Of a stretch of 64,000 nt of DNA, positions 1 to 9,800 are shown one piece after another. Below the pieces are notes generated by a model that saw nothing but the letters and a program-made list of their open reading frames with translations, did no database searches and had not been told where the DNA came from. How positions within the stretch are numbered: position 1 is the stretch's first letter; every line of letters starts with the position of its first letter. This DNA comes from Taudactylus pleione (lineage: Eukaryota > Chordata > Amphibia > Anura > Myobatrachidae). The position numbers and the translations under genes were made by a program. The DNA lies in NCBI GenBank assembly GCA_031769625.1, contig JAUIMM010000699.1, positions 310,001 to 374,000 of the forward strand, written 5' to 3'.

Positions 1-99
1 AAAAAACAGAAAAAATCCAAAAATCTACTGCAGAAGTGGAAAGAAGAGCTTCAAGCCCATAGGATAAACAGGAAAAAGACTGGTACTTTTTGTCACCCA
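1..99 (-). other. partial 3'UTR of LINE copy 1
   Basis: A-rich on the plus strand, with no coding potential, downstream of the ORF2 stop TAG (102-100). It aligns only patchily with the corresponding 3'UTR of copy 2 left of 32563, although the adjoining ORF2 ends are almost identical. The element continues beyond position 1. Confidence 0.75.
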
Positions 100-3000
100 C
101 TAAGGGGGCTTCAGGTGCCTCCATCTCCTCGACCACCCAACAGCATCCAGTCTCCTCCTGTCCATCTCCATCAGAGACCTAACCTCGTGAAGAATATTAC
201 ACGCCACCACCTCACAGGGAAGGATTTTACTTCTAGTTGTTACTAAGCACCGTGCGCTCCACGTGTGATATCTAACCACTAAACTAACTACAAAAATGGT
301 GACCAAATCATAACGCCCATACCCTTTGAATGCTCCGTAAACCCACTCAGGGTAACTGAGCCCCGAAAGGCACGGAATGCGTAAAGCGCTCGAAACTTTC
401 TTATAAATCTCAATGTTAAAGGGACATTCAAGCAAGAAGTGGTCCATAGTCTCCTCCTCCCCTGGACATTCCTCCCGTGGGCAACCACGATCATCGGCGC
501 TTCTCCACCTGATGTGCCCCCTAACATAGAGCCTTCCTTGAAAAGAGAGCCAGGGCAGGTCCCTATACTTCAGTGGAATCCTCTCTGAACAGATCAAAGA
601 GATCCCATCTGAGCAAACCTTGCCCGGGCAGTCCCTCAGTGATAGCGGGGCATAGAAGTGAGCCCGCAAAATGCCTCTCTCCAACTCCTTCCTAGAAAGG
701 GTCTTGACATCACTCGCCACTACTCCCCATTGCCTTGTCACTCTCAAGCACAGGATGACATAGATCGGAAGAGCACCAGACCTACCTCTGAAGGCTTTAA
801 CACGGCCGCCATCATACCAGAGTTCAAGGAAAGGAGACACCCAAGCCCTAAAACTCTCTACCCACCAAGGAGAAGTCTCCAGAAACAGACTTCCAAGATT
901 CAATTTAATAAAAGTTGTGGCAAAAAACACCACCGGATTGACCATACCCAATCCACCTTCATTCCTTGGTCTGTAGGTTATACCCCTCTTGACAATGTTC
1001 ATCCCGTTCCCCCAAAATAAAAGGAAGAACAAGGATAACACTTTGGACCACAAAGATTGTGGCAAGAAACACACCTGGCTGACATACAGAAAAATAGGAA
1101 CCAGGAAAGTTTTGCACAAGTGAACCCTTTCCCTGTAGGAGAACTGCCAAGTTCTCCAGGACTGTACTTTCCTGCTGGCTTCCTCTATCCTCTTTTCCCA
1201 ATTTCGAGTGGCATAATCACCACGGTCAAAAATGATGCCTAAGATTTTGATCTGCGAACTGGCCCGGGGGAGACTGTCCGGAAGGCGAAATTCATCACCT
1301 TCCTCCCCCATCCAGAAAGCTTCACATTTGTCCTGATTTACTCTGGAGCACGAGGCTTCAGAGTAGTCGGAGACTAGGTGTTCTATACACTGAGCCTCTG
1401 CCACAGAGGACAGGACCACATTGACATCATCCGCGTAGGCCACCACCCTCAATGGAGCCTCTGGGCCCAGCTGCACCCCCCTCAATGCACTGCAACCAAT
1501 CCTCCTTACGAAGGGATCGATCGCGAAAACATATAAGAGCAGGCTCAGGGGGCATCCCTGACGGACACCAGAGTCAACCTTGAAAGCAGGGCCCAGCCAA
1601 CCATTAACAAGCGGGAAGCTTTCGGCCTTATTGTATAAAACACGAAGCCAATCCACCACCCTCACTGGAAGACCATACCACTCCAGAACAGCCCACAGGT
1701 ACTTGTGGTTCACCCGGTCAAAAGCCTTCGACTGGTCCAATGCCAGTAAGTACTTGCCCCACTTTTCAGCACGACAGCGTTCCACGGCCTCCCGGACGCC
1801 AAGGACAGCACTAAACGTGCTACGACCCTTCACAGTGCAATGCTGAGATGGAGACAGTACCAGCCCGGAAATTTCCATCAGCCGATTAAACAGTATTTTT
1901 GCCAGGATCTTTCTGTCCGTATTGAGAAGAGCGATGGGGCGCCAATTCTCAATACGGGATGGGTCCTTACCTTTTGATAACAATATGAGAGCGGAAGACC
2001 TCATGGAAGGAGGGAGCGACCCCTCACCCAGGCATTCATTATAGACCTCCATAAGGCGCGGAGCCAAGATGTCCCTGAAAGCTTTAAAGAACTCAGACAT
2101 TAAACCATCCGGACCTGGAGATTTTTTGATAGACAAACTGTCTATTGCCCTCTTGACTTCCTCCACCGTCACATCATCACCCAAAGAGTCAAAGGAGGCA
2201 TCAAGTTTCTGTAACCCTGGTGTCTCCCTCAGAAAGGACTCCATCCTCTCCCTAATAAGTGGCTGCTCAGACAGAAGGTCCGTATAATAGGACCTGATGA
2301 CCCCCAGGATACCATCCCTGTCTTCACAGAGAGTACCCTGCCCGTCATACAGGCCCCTCACCTCCCTTAGATCAACCGCCTTCCTGCAACTCTGGTAGGG
2401 ATCAGGCGAGTGGTATTTACCATAATCCCTCTCCAAAATCAAGGAAGCCAGCCGATCATATTGGAGCTCCCTCAACTGAGCTTTCACCCGGAAGATATCC
2501 CCACTATCTCCACACTCAGAGATCAGGAAATCAAGTTTCTTCCTCAAACTCTGGTAGACACATCTTTTTCTCAAGTTCTTTTGTGCTACCAGCCTCTGAA
2601 AAAGCCTTCGAGTCCTTTTTTTGCACTCTTCCCACCACTCAGACCTAGACCAACCAGCCTCCAGAAGTGTCTCCTGTAGTTGGAAGAAATCCCTAAAGGA
2701 CTGGCTAATACTCTCTTCTTTCAGAAGGTCAGAGCTCAAACGCCAAAGGCCCCAGCCTCTCTGAGGAGTTTCCGAAGCATTCAATGCGACACTCAGACAA
2801 ACGTGGTCGGAGAATTCTACAGCCCTTACCTCAGGAGGCAGAGTTTTCGAACTCTCCTTAACAAAAAACCTATCTATCCTAGACCTACGATTGCTACAAT
2901 GATACGTGTAACCCGTGAGGTCTGGACAATGGCGAATGTGCACATCGACCAGACCTGCCTCTCTAACCATACTAACTAAAAATCTCGCATCATAGCCCAG

Positions 3001-3477
3001 GGTTGACTTTGCACCCCCCCTGTCTTTGGGCCTTACAATGGTGTTAAAATCACCACCAAAGACAACCTGCCGGGCCGTAAAAAGGAATGGTTTTATCAGC
3101 CCAAAAAGGCACTTCCTATCCCAGGCCGACTGCGGCCCGTAGACGTTAATCAGCCTGAGATCATGCCCCCTTAGGCTAACATCCAAAACCATACACCTAC
3201 CTATCTGTAATTCTATAATCTTGTGTACAGTTACCATATCAGTAAAAAGCACTGCCACCCCACCGTACGGCTCGGCCGCAAGAGACCAATAGGATGGGCC
3301 CCTCCTCCACTGGCTTTTGGCCCTGCGAAGTGTGGACAAGTCCCCTATTCTGGTCTCCTGCAAAAACAAAATATCAACCTCAATCGTGTTGAAAAAAGAA
3401 AAGGCCATATAACGAGCACGTTCAGAATAAACGGAAGCCACATTAATGGTGGCACATCGTATAGGGTGTGTAGCCAT
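100..3477 (-). CDS. LINE copy 1 ORF2: APE endonuclease / reverse transcriptase, 1125 aa, intact
   Basis: ORF2 protein nicks target DNA and reverse transcribes the element RNA from the nick (target-primed reverse transcription). The N-terminal APE-like endonuclease shows N12, the LQET motif with E41, GDFN with D143 and N145, SRID at 199-202 and SDH at 223-225. A linker follows, then the reverse transcriptase with PGPDG (454-458), NWRPI (511-515), motif A ALDQSKAFD (D581, D587), motif B GVRQGCPLS and motif C YADD (681-684). The C-terminus has a C-x4-C-x8-H-x4-C zinc motif (C999, C1004, H1013, C1018). The ATG at 3477 has A at -3 and G at +4; the stop is TAG. It has the same length as ORF2 of copy 2. 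Motif B reads GCPLSL, where copy 2 and most reverse transcriptases have GCPLSP (residue 646), so activity is uncertain. Confidence 0.96.
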   Translation of the reverse strand: MATHPIRCATINVASVYSERARYMAFSFFNTIEVDILFLQETRIGDLSTLRRAKSQWRRGPSYWSLAAEPYGGVAVLFTDMVTVHKIIELQIGRCMVLDVSLRGHDLRLINVYGPQSAWDRKCLFGLIKPFLFTARQVVFGGDFNTIVRPKDRGGAKSTLGYDARFLVSMVREAGLVDVHIRHCPDLTGYTYHCSNRRSRIDRFFVKESSKTLPPEVRAVEFSDHVCLSVALNASETPQRGWGLWRLSSDLLKEESISQSFRDFFQLQETLLEAGWSRSEWWEECKKRTRRLFQRLVAQKNLRKRCVYQSLRKKLDFLISECGDSGDIFRVKAQLRELQYDRLASLILERDYGKYHSPDPYQSCRKAVDLREVRGLYDGQGTLCEDRDGILGVIRSYYTDLLSEQPLIRERMESFLRETPGLQKLDASFDSLGDDVTVEEVKRAIDSLSIKKSPGPDGLMSEFFKAFRDILAPRLMEVYNECLGEGSLPPSMRSSALILLSKGKDPSRIENWRPIALLNTDRKILAKILFNRLMEISGLVLSPSQHCTVKGRSTFSAVLGVREAVERCRAEKWGKYLLALDQSKAFDRVNHKYLWAVLEWYGLPVRVVDWLRVLYNKAESFPLVNGWLGPAFKVDSGVRQGCPLSLLLYVFAIDPFVRRIGCSALRGVQLGPEAPLRVVAYADDVNVVLSSVAEAQCIEHLVSDYSEASCSRVNQDKCEAFWMGEEGDEFRLPDSLPRASSQIKILGIIFDRGDYATRNWEKRIEEASRKVQSWRTWQFSYRERVHLCKTFLVPIFLYVSQVCFLPQSLWSKVLSLFFLLFWGNGMNIVKRGITYRPRNEGGLGMVNPVVFFATTFIKLNLGSLFLETSPWWVESFRAWVSPFLELWYDGGRVKAFRGRSGALPIYVILCLRVTRQWGVVASDVKTLSRKELERGILRAHFYAPLSLRDCPGKVCSDGISLICSERIPLKYRDLPWLSFQGRLYVRGHIRWRSADDRGCPREECPGEEETMDHFLLECPFNIEIYKKVSSALRIPCLSGLSYPEWVYGAFKGYGRYDLVTIFVVSLVVRYHTWSARCLVTTRSKILPCEVVACNILHEVRSLMEMDRRRLDAVGWSRRWRHLKPP

Positions 3478-3513
3478 AGTTCTAGATTATAGAGATAGGG
3501 CTCCATTTCACTT
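3478..3513 (-). promoter_or_regulatory. ORF1-ORF2 spacer of copy 1, possible re-initiation region
   Basis: These 36 nt (12 codons) separate the ORF1 stop TGA (3516-3514) from the ORF2 ATG. ORF1 and ORF2 are in the same frame, and the spacer has two further in-frame stops, TGA at 3510-3508 and TAA at 3489-3487. Simple readthrough therefore cannot make an ORF1-ORF2 fusion. An ATG in another frame (ATGGAG) and the run CTATAATCT are also present in the copy 2 spacer. ORF2 is probably translated by termination-reinitiation or from an independent start (inference). Confidence 0.5.
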
Positions 3514-5061
3514 TCACTTTGTTACACAGGAAGACCCCTCCCCCGAGGAACCTTCCTGCTTACAAGGCACCCCAGAAGTGATACCTTCACCAGATGATGA
3601 CACAACCATACACTCACCCTCCACCACATCCACACCATCCCCAAGAGGCACAGCACCCGCAGTTGGTTCACCCGGCCCATTGGCCCCAACCGCAGACACC
3701 AACCCCACCTCAACAATACCCTGCCTGTCCCCACCAGTCAGGGAAACAAAAGCAGGATCAGGGTCAGGATCTGGCGGTTTTGGATCCACCAAGATGACTG
3801 GAGCTTCCTGACTTGGAGCTATCATCTCCAAAGAATCTCCCAAAATAACAGACTCAGGGGTTTCCTCCACTATGTCTGCTCCGGCAGAAAACACTCCAAC
3901 CTCCTCCATCTTCCCTAAACCCTTTCCTTCACCACTTGACCCTGTCAATCCCAGATTCGACAGGTCCCACTCCAGCTTACCACCCTGTTCCACATTCTTT
4001 GATTTTACCATAACCTTACCCCCTCTTCTCCTGTTTTTCGCTTTGGCACCTTCCGCAGCTTCCCCAAAGGTACTTTTCCTACTGACCTTCTTTCTCACCT
4101 CAGAAGGCCGAGCAACCTGAACCAAATCACCACTTTCCTGTCTTACTATCTCCCCCCCCCTCTCCGCTACCTCCTCCTCCTCGTCATCTGCCACAGAGAA
4201 TGTAAAGCGATTTGAAAGCTGGACAACATCCTCCCTTTGCCCTACCCTCCTCTTCCTATTTGACTTCACAACTGTAAAGGAAGATTCTCCCCTCTCTACC
4301 GGCACCTCCTTCTGGATTTTGGCAGCTTCCAGCACCTCTTTTCCACTACCTACTTCCTCACCCTCCTCAATGTCACTCAGACTGGCCCCTCTCGTTGGAG
4401 GTTCTATGACCACCGGCAAACTCCCAATAGCACTTTCCTCATTGTGCGATGCCGAGGGGCAATGGCTATAAGGATGACCGATACACCCACAGAGATTACA
4501 CTTCACCACATCACAATCTCTAGAGAGGTGACCCAACTCGCCACACATGGCACACTTGACCTCAGGGCAATTGTTAGAAAAATGCCTAAAGCTGCCACAA
4601 CGATGACAGACTCTTGGCTGACCGGGGTAGAAAGCCTGGATCTTATCTCGGCCAATAAAATCTGCTGCCGGAATATGCTTTGTCTCTATACCTACCCTGT
4701 TTAGCCTGACAAAGACAGAATAAGCTCCACCCCACACCCCCTTTGTGTAGTCAATTTTCTTCAGGCACGTGGACAATACTGTACAAAAGCGGGATAACCA
4801 GAAAAGGATGTCCTGCACTGGGAGGCTCTCATTTCTCACCAGGATAGTGACTTTAACCCTATCCTGGCGAGAGACCATTTGAGACCTGTAATTACTAAAG
4901 GGTGTCACACCCTTCTTCTCCTCCCACCTGGACGCAAATGCCTGTAACCCCCGCAGAGTCTGAAAACTCAGATCATACTCCGGGGTTCTGATGGGGTGAA
5001 TGCAGGCAAAGAGGTCCATGGGTGAGAATCCCAAAGAGAAAACCATCTCTAGAAAAACACC
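3514..5061 (-). pseudogene. LINE copy 1 ORF1, C-terminal part: RRM-like region and three CCHC zinc knuckles
   Basis: Downstream part of ORF1, open from the codon after the TAG at 5064-5062; its first ATG is at 5046. Counted from that ATG, residues 1-146 form a conserved block (beginning MVFSLGFSP, containing KVTILVRNESLP and KGVWGGAYS) that I interpret as an RRM-like RNA-binding fold. Three zinc knuckles of form C-x2-C-x4-H-x4-C follow: C147/C150/H155/C160, C165/C168/H173/C178 and C183/C186/H191/C196. The remaining roughly 310 residues are acidic and Ser/Gly/Val-rich with basic patches (NRKRR, KNRRR), and probably disordered. The block order resembles Tx1-type ORF1 and host proteins annotated as ZCCHC3-like (from memory). 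Expected role: binding element RNA in a ribonucleoprotein. The stop is TGA at 3516-3514. The 510-residue segment could be made alone only if translation starts internally. Confidence 0.85.
4459..4608 (-). other. triple CCHC zinc-knuckle region of copy 1 ORF1
   Basis: Three consecutive C-x2-C-x4-H-x4-C motifs separated by four residues each. The cores are CHRCGSFRHFSNNC, CAMCGELGHLSRDC and CNLCGCIGHPYSHC. All twelve ligands are intact. The same three motifs with the same spacing occur in copy 2 at 36965-37114. Confidence 0.93.
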
Positions 5062-5064
5062 CTA
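5062..5064 (-). other. in-frame TAG interrupting copy 1 ORF1
   Basis: The plus strand reads cta, so the sense codon is TAG, directly after the codons for a conserved stretch (VVQLKW, then DPPS). The frame continues open on both sides without any shift. The corresponding codon in copy 2 is AAG (Lys) within an open frame. A single base change therefore explains the break. Confidence 0.85.
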
Positions 5065-6201
5065 ACTTGGCGGGTCCCCTTCAGCTACCCACTTTAGCTG
5101 CACCACATTCCGCCTTCTTATCGGGGTACCACCACCAATACCACTCCCACCACCATCACCACTGGTAGCGGCATTAGGAATCCTTGGTGCCCCTCCACCA
5201 GACACTATTGTCGCATAAGACTTGGGCATAGGCTGGCCCATACTTTCCAGTCTCGAATTATTTTCAGCAATCAATTCAATTGCCGCACGGATCCTCTCAG
5301 GCCCCCCTATTCCCCCATACAGTGAGTCTGCAACTTTTAATTGTTCCTCCGACAAAGTGGACCTGTCCAGAGGGGGCAGACCCTGTACCAGGCTAGCACC
5401 TGCCCTCAGTACCGGAGCCCCTGGGACAACAGCTGTGGCCTTGTTAACATCTGCCTCCACCCTGTCAGCAATCTGCAACATTTCTGCATCAAGGGAGTCA
5501 TTCCCACAGTCAGCCGCTACCACCCTCCTCCCAACAGCTGGCAAATCAGTACCGGGCGCCAGCATAATACCGGCAGGCATGACACACTCACCGGATCCAA
5601 CAGCAGTGTTACCGATCACCGTGGGAACCACGGCCACGTCCCCATCCACCAGTCGCCGGGGAGCTTCCTCCAACTCCATGGCTCCGTCAGCAACAATCTC
5701 CAAAGGCACTTCCGCCCTGCCACCGTGAAGCGCATCGTGAGCCGCATCGTGACCCGCAGAGAGCCGGGTCCCCGCAGCCATCTTCCGGACTCTGTGGATT
5801 AACTCCTTCGGGCCCGCAACAGCCGCTGAGACACCCACCATGTCTTCCGACTTGATCTCCGCGCCGCCTCCTTCCCCGATCTCGTCATCTCCGACCTCCA
5901 TCGGCGCCATCTTGGGACCCGAAATAGCCTGTTTCTGCAGACTCGATTCCCAAAACGCCTCTGAAGACTCCTCCATCCTCGCTGGGGCTGCCACCGGGCC
6001 CACCAGGCTCAGCAGATAGAGTACTCTGCCCTTGTACTTGGCCCGCTTCTCCGCCAGCATCAGGAGCTCATCTTTGATGATCAGCCTCCCCTTGTTCGTG
6101 GATGTCAGGAACTTCTTCTTCTTGGAGGCAATCCGAGCAGACACCCGACCAGCCTCCTTTCTCAAAGCCGCAACATCCTTAGCCAGGAACATCTCCTGTT
6201 C

Positions 6202-6258
6202 AGCGGCAGCGGCAGCGGCAGCGGCAGCAGCGGCGGCGGCAGCAGCAGCAGCAGCGGC
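6202..6258 (-). repeat. 19-codon GCN tract encoding poly-alanine in copy 1 ORF1
   Basis: Nineteen consecutive alanine codons, a mix of GCT and GCC with short alternating runs, giving residues 147-165 of ORF1. The corresponding acidic region of copy 2 (after SDETEDEF) has no such tract. It is therefore a copy- or subfamily-specific microsatellite expansion within coding sequence. Confidence 0.95.
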
Positions 6259-6696
6259 CCCGTCTCCCTCGGAATCAGACTCCAGGGAATCTTCCTCCAG
6301 GAGACGCTGAGCATCGGGACAGATCTCCTCCTCCATCTCCGTCTCCGTCTCCGCACAAAAGGTAAGCAGACCCGGGGGAACTGGCTCTACTCCTGGGGTT
6401 GCTTCACTCCCAGGGGAGCTTACCACCATCTCACACCCTAGAGTTAAGTCCTCACTCATAGGGGAGCACTGCGTTAGCCCGCACCCTGAAGTTAAATCAC
6501 CACTCACAGGGGGGCCATGCAGCATGGGGTCCAAAGTCCGGCTCTCACCATCTTCCACGGCCACATCCAGCCGGGAGAGCACCACCACCGGTCGGCCAGT
6601 ACTTCCAGCAGGCCCTCCACCACCTCCAGGATCCGGGCCCTCAGAGACTTCCAGGACCCCGGGATCTCCTCCACCATCTCCCGGCAGGCCCTCCAT

Positions 6697-6787
6697 CCTC
6701 CCTGGGGAGGGACACTCCAGACAGTCCCTGGCTGCAAATCACTTCCAGAGGCCTAAGAGCTGAATCACAGGCGACCTCTAGGGGCGA
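6697..6787 (-). other. 5'UTR of LINE copy 1 (91 nt)
   Basis: Lies between the satellite junction at about 6788 and the ORF1 ATG. It shares blocks with the 93-nt 5'UTR of copy 2, including AGGCCTCTGG and the start context AGGATGGA. The nearly equal lengths support both copies being complete at the 5' end. A short leader like this would need internal promoter activity or readthrough from the satellite; I see no TATA-like element in it. Confidence 0.7.
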
Positions 6788-6800
6788 GGTCTTCAACACA
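6780..6800 (+). other. 5' junction of LINE copy 1 with satellite
   Basis: Element sequence ending GGGGCGA meets satellite GGTCTTCAACACA. In uninterrupted monomers the same stretch reads GTGGGTCTTGGTCTTCAACACA, so the satellite resumes inside the GGTCTTCAAC part. The junction is within about 4 nt of the equivalent junction of copy 2 (39375/39376). G/G overlap makes the exact base ambiguous by one or two. Confidence 0.85.
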
Positions 6801-9800
6801 TTTTTTTAAATTTTGAGCTGTCTGTGTTTGCTACTAGAGGAGATATCACAAAGTATGTGCTTTTGTTGTTTCCATTGCTTTCAATGCATTTTGGCCAAAA
6901 ACGACCATTTGCTGTTTTCTCTAAAATACGACATGGGAGAAAAACCATTTCACATCTCATTTGTGGGTCTTGGTCTTCAACACATTCGGTGAAATTTTGA
7001 GCTGTCTGTGTTTGCTACAAGAGGAGATATCACAAAGTATGCGCTTTTGTTGTTTCCATTGCTTTCAATGCATTTTGGCCTAAAATGAGCATTTGATGAT
7101 TTTTCTTAAACGCAATATGGGAGAAAAACCATTTCACATCAAATTTGTGGGTCTTGGTCTTCAACACATTTGGTGAAATTTTGAGCTGTCTGTGTTTGCT
7201 ACAAGAGGAGATATCACAAAGTATGCGCTTTTGTTGTTTCCATTGCTTTCAATGCATTTTGGCCTAAAACGAGCATTTGCTGTTTTTTCTTAAATGCAAC
7301 ATGGGAGAAAAACCATTTCACATCACATTTGTGGGTCTTGGTCTTCAACACATTTGGTGAAATTTTGAGCTGTCTGTGTTTGCTACAAGAGGAGATATCA
7401 CAAACTATGCGCTTTTGTTGTTTCCATTGCTTTCAATGCGTTTTGGCCTAAAACGAGCATTTGCTGTTTTCTCTTAAACGCAACATGGGAGAAAAACCAT
7501 TTCTCATCACATTTGTGGGTCTTAATCTTCAACACATTTGGTGAAATTTTGAGCTGTCTGTGTTTGCTACAAGAGGAGATATAACAAAGTATGCGCTTTT
7601 GTTGTTTCCATTGCTTTCAATGTATTTTGGCCTAAAACGTGCATTTGCTGTTTTCTCTTAAACGCAACATGGGAGAGAAACTATTTCACATCACATTTGT
7701 GGGTCTTGTTCTTCAAAACATTTGGTGAAATTTTGAGCTGTCTGTGTGTGCTAAAAGAGGAGATATCACAAACTATGCGCTTTTGTTGTTTCCATTGCTT
7801 TCAATACATTTTGGCCTAAAACGAGTATTTGCCATTTTCTCTTAAATACAACATGGGAGAAAAACCATTTCACATCACATTTGTGGGTCTTGTTCTTCAA
7901 CACATTCGGTGAAATTTTGAGCTGTCTGTTTGCTACAAGAGGAGATATCACAAAGTATGCGCTTTTGTTGTTTCCATTGCTTTCAATGCATTTTGGCCTA
8001 AAACGATCATTTGCTGTTTTTTCTTAAATGAAACATGGGAGAAAAACCATTTCACATCACATTTGTGGGTCTTGGTCTTCAACACATTCGGTGAAATTTT
8101 GAGCTGTCTGTGTTTGCTACAAGAGGAGATATCACAAAGTATGCGCTTTTGTTGTTTCCATTGCTTTCAATGCGTTTTGGCCTAAAACGAGCATTTGCTG
8201 TTTTCTCTTAAATACAACATGGGAGAAAAACCATTTCACATCACATTTGTGGGTCTTGTTCTTCAACACATTCGGTGAAATTTTGAGCTGTCTGTTTGCT
8301 ACAAGAGGAGATATCACAAAGTATGCGCTTTTGTTGTTTTCATTGCTTTCAATGCATTTTGGCCTAAAACAACCATTTGCTGTTTTCTCTTAAATGCAAC
8401 ATGGGAGAAAAACCTTTTCACATAACATTTGTGGGTCTTGTTCTTCAACACATTTGGTGAAATTTTGAGCTGTCTGTTTTTGCTACAAGAGGAGATATCA
8501 CAAAGTATGCACTTTTGTTGTTTCCATTGCTTTCAATGCATTTTGACCTAAAACGAGCATTTGTTGTTTTCTCTTCAACGCAAGATGGGAGAAAAACCAT
8601 TTCACATCACATTTGTGGGTCTTGTTCTTCAACACATTTGGTGAAATTTTGAGCTGTCTGTGTTTGCTACAAGAGGAGATATCACAAAGTATGCGCTTTT
8701 GTTGTTTCCATTGCTTTCAATGCGTTTTGGCCTAAAACGAGCATTTGCTGTTTTCTCTTAAACGCAACATGGGAGAAAGACCATTTCACATCACTTTTGT
8801 GGGTCTTGGTCTTTAACACATTTGGTGAAATTTTGAGATGTCTGTGTTTGCTACAAGAGGAGATATCACAAAGTATGTGCTTTTGTTGTTTCCATTGCTT
8901 TCAATGCATTTTGGCCAAAAACGACCATTTGCTGTTTTCTCTAAAATGCGACATGGGAGAAAAACCATTTCACATCTCATTTGTGGGTCTTGGTCTTCAA
9001 CACATTCGGTGAAATTTTGAGCTGTCTGTGTTTGCTACAAGAGGAGATATCACAAAGTATGCGCTTTTGTTGTTTCCATTGCTTTCAATGCATTTTGGCC
9101 TAAAATGAGCATTTGATGTTTTTTCTTAATCGCAATATGGGAGAAAAACCATTTCACATCACATTTGTGGGTCTTGGTCTTCAACACATTTGGTGAAATT
9201 TTGAGCTGTCTGTTTGCTACAAGAGGAGATATCACAAAGTATGCGCTTTTGTTGTTTTCATTGCTTTCAATGCATTTTGGCCTAAAACAACCATTTGCTG
9301 TTTTCTCTTAAATGCAACATGGGAGAAAAACCTTTTCACATAACATTTGTGGGTCTTGTTCTTCAACACATTCGGTGAAATTTTGAGCTGTCTGTTTTTG
9401 CTACAAGAGGAGATATCACAAAGTATGCGCTTTTGTTGTTTCCATTGCTTTCAATGCATTTTGGCCTGAAATGAGCATTTGATGTTTTTTCTTAATCGCA
9501 ATATGGGAGAAAAACCATTTCACATCACATTTGTGGGTCTTGGTCTTCAACACATTTGGTGAAATTTTGAGCTGTCTGTTTGCTACAAGAGGAGATATCA
9601 CAAAGTATGCGCTTTTGTTGTTTTCATTGCTTTCAATGCATTTTGGCCTAAAACAACCATTTGCTGTTTTCTCTTAAATGCAACATGGGAGAAAAACCTT
9701 TTCACATAACATTTGTGGGTCTTGTTCTTCAACACATTCGGTGAAATTTTGAGCTGTCTGTTTTTGCTACAAGAGGAGATATCACAAAGTATGCGCTTTT

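Larger units (their letters stand above)
5062..6696 (-). pseudogene. LINE copy 1 ORF1, N-terminal part: low-complexity and coiled-coil region
   Basis: The first 544 codons of ORF1, from ATG 6696 (context AGGATGG, matching the copy 2 start at 39282) to the premature TAG. Residues 1-145 are Gly/Pro/Glu-rich and probably disordered. Residues 147-165 are 19 alanines in a row. Roughly 166-240 are rich in Lys/Glu/Leu with long heptad-like stretches (EMFLAKDVAALRKEAGR), a likely coiled coil for multimerisation. The rest is Ala/Gly/Val-rich and ends in a conserved basic/hydrophobic motif, RRRNVVQLKW. Similarity to copy 2 is weak over most of this part and returns near the end (QGLPPLDRS). Without the TAG, ORF1 would be one frame of 1061 codons. 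Confidence 0.82.
1..6787 (-). mobile_element. LINE copy 1: Tx1-like non-LTR retrotransposon, 3' end cut by window edge
   Basis: A two-ORF non-LTR retrotransposon reading leftward. In sense order it has a 91-nt 5'UTR (6787-6697), ORF1 (6696-3514, broken by one stop), a 36-nt gap, ORF2 (3477-100, intact) and at least 99 nt of 3'UTR. There are no LTRs. The 5' end is defined by the abrupt change at about 6788 from GC-rich element sequence to the AT-rich satellite (GGTCTTCAACAC). ORF1 with three CCHC knuckles plus ORF2 with APE endonuclease, reverse transcriptase and a terminal CCHC fits the L1/Tx1 group. The clade is assigned from memory of the families, not from a tree. The copy is full length at its 5' end, which is unusual for LINEs, and its 3' junction lies outside the window. 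Confidence 0.93.

Noticed and set aside
5222..5802. Long open frames on the plus strand opposite ORF1 (also around 37.4-38.7 kb)
   Set aside because: They are antisense shadows of a GC-rich, low-complexity coding region. They show no domains and do not correspond between the two copies.
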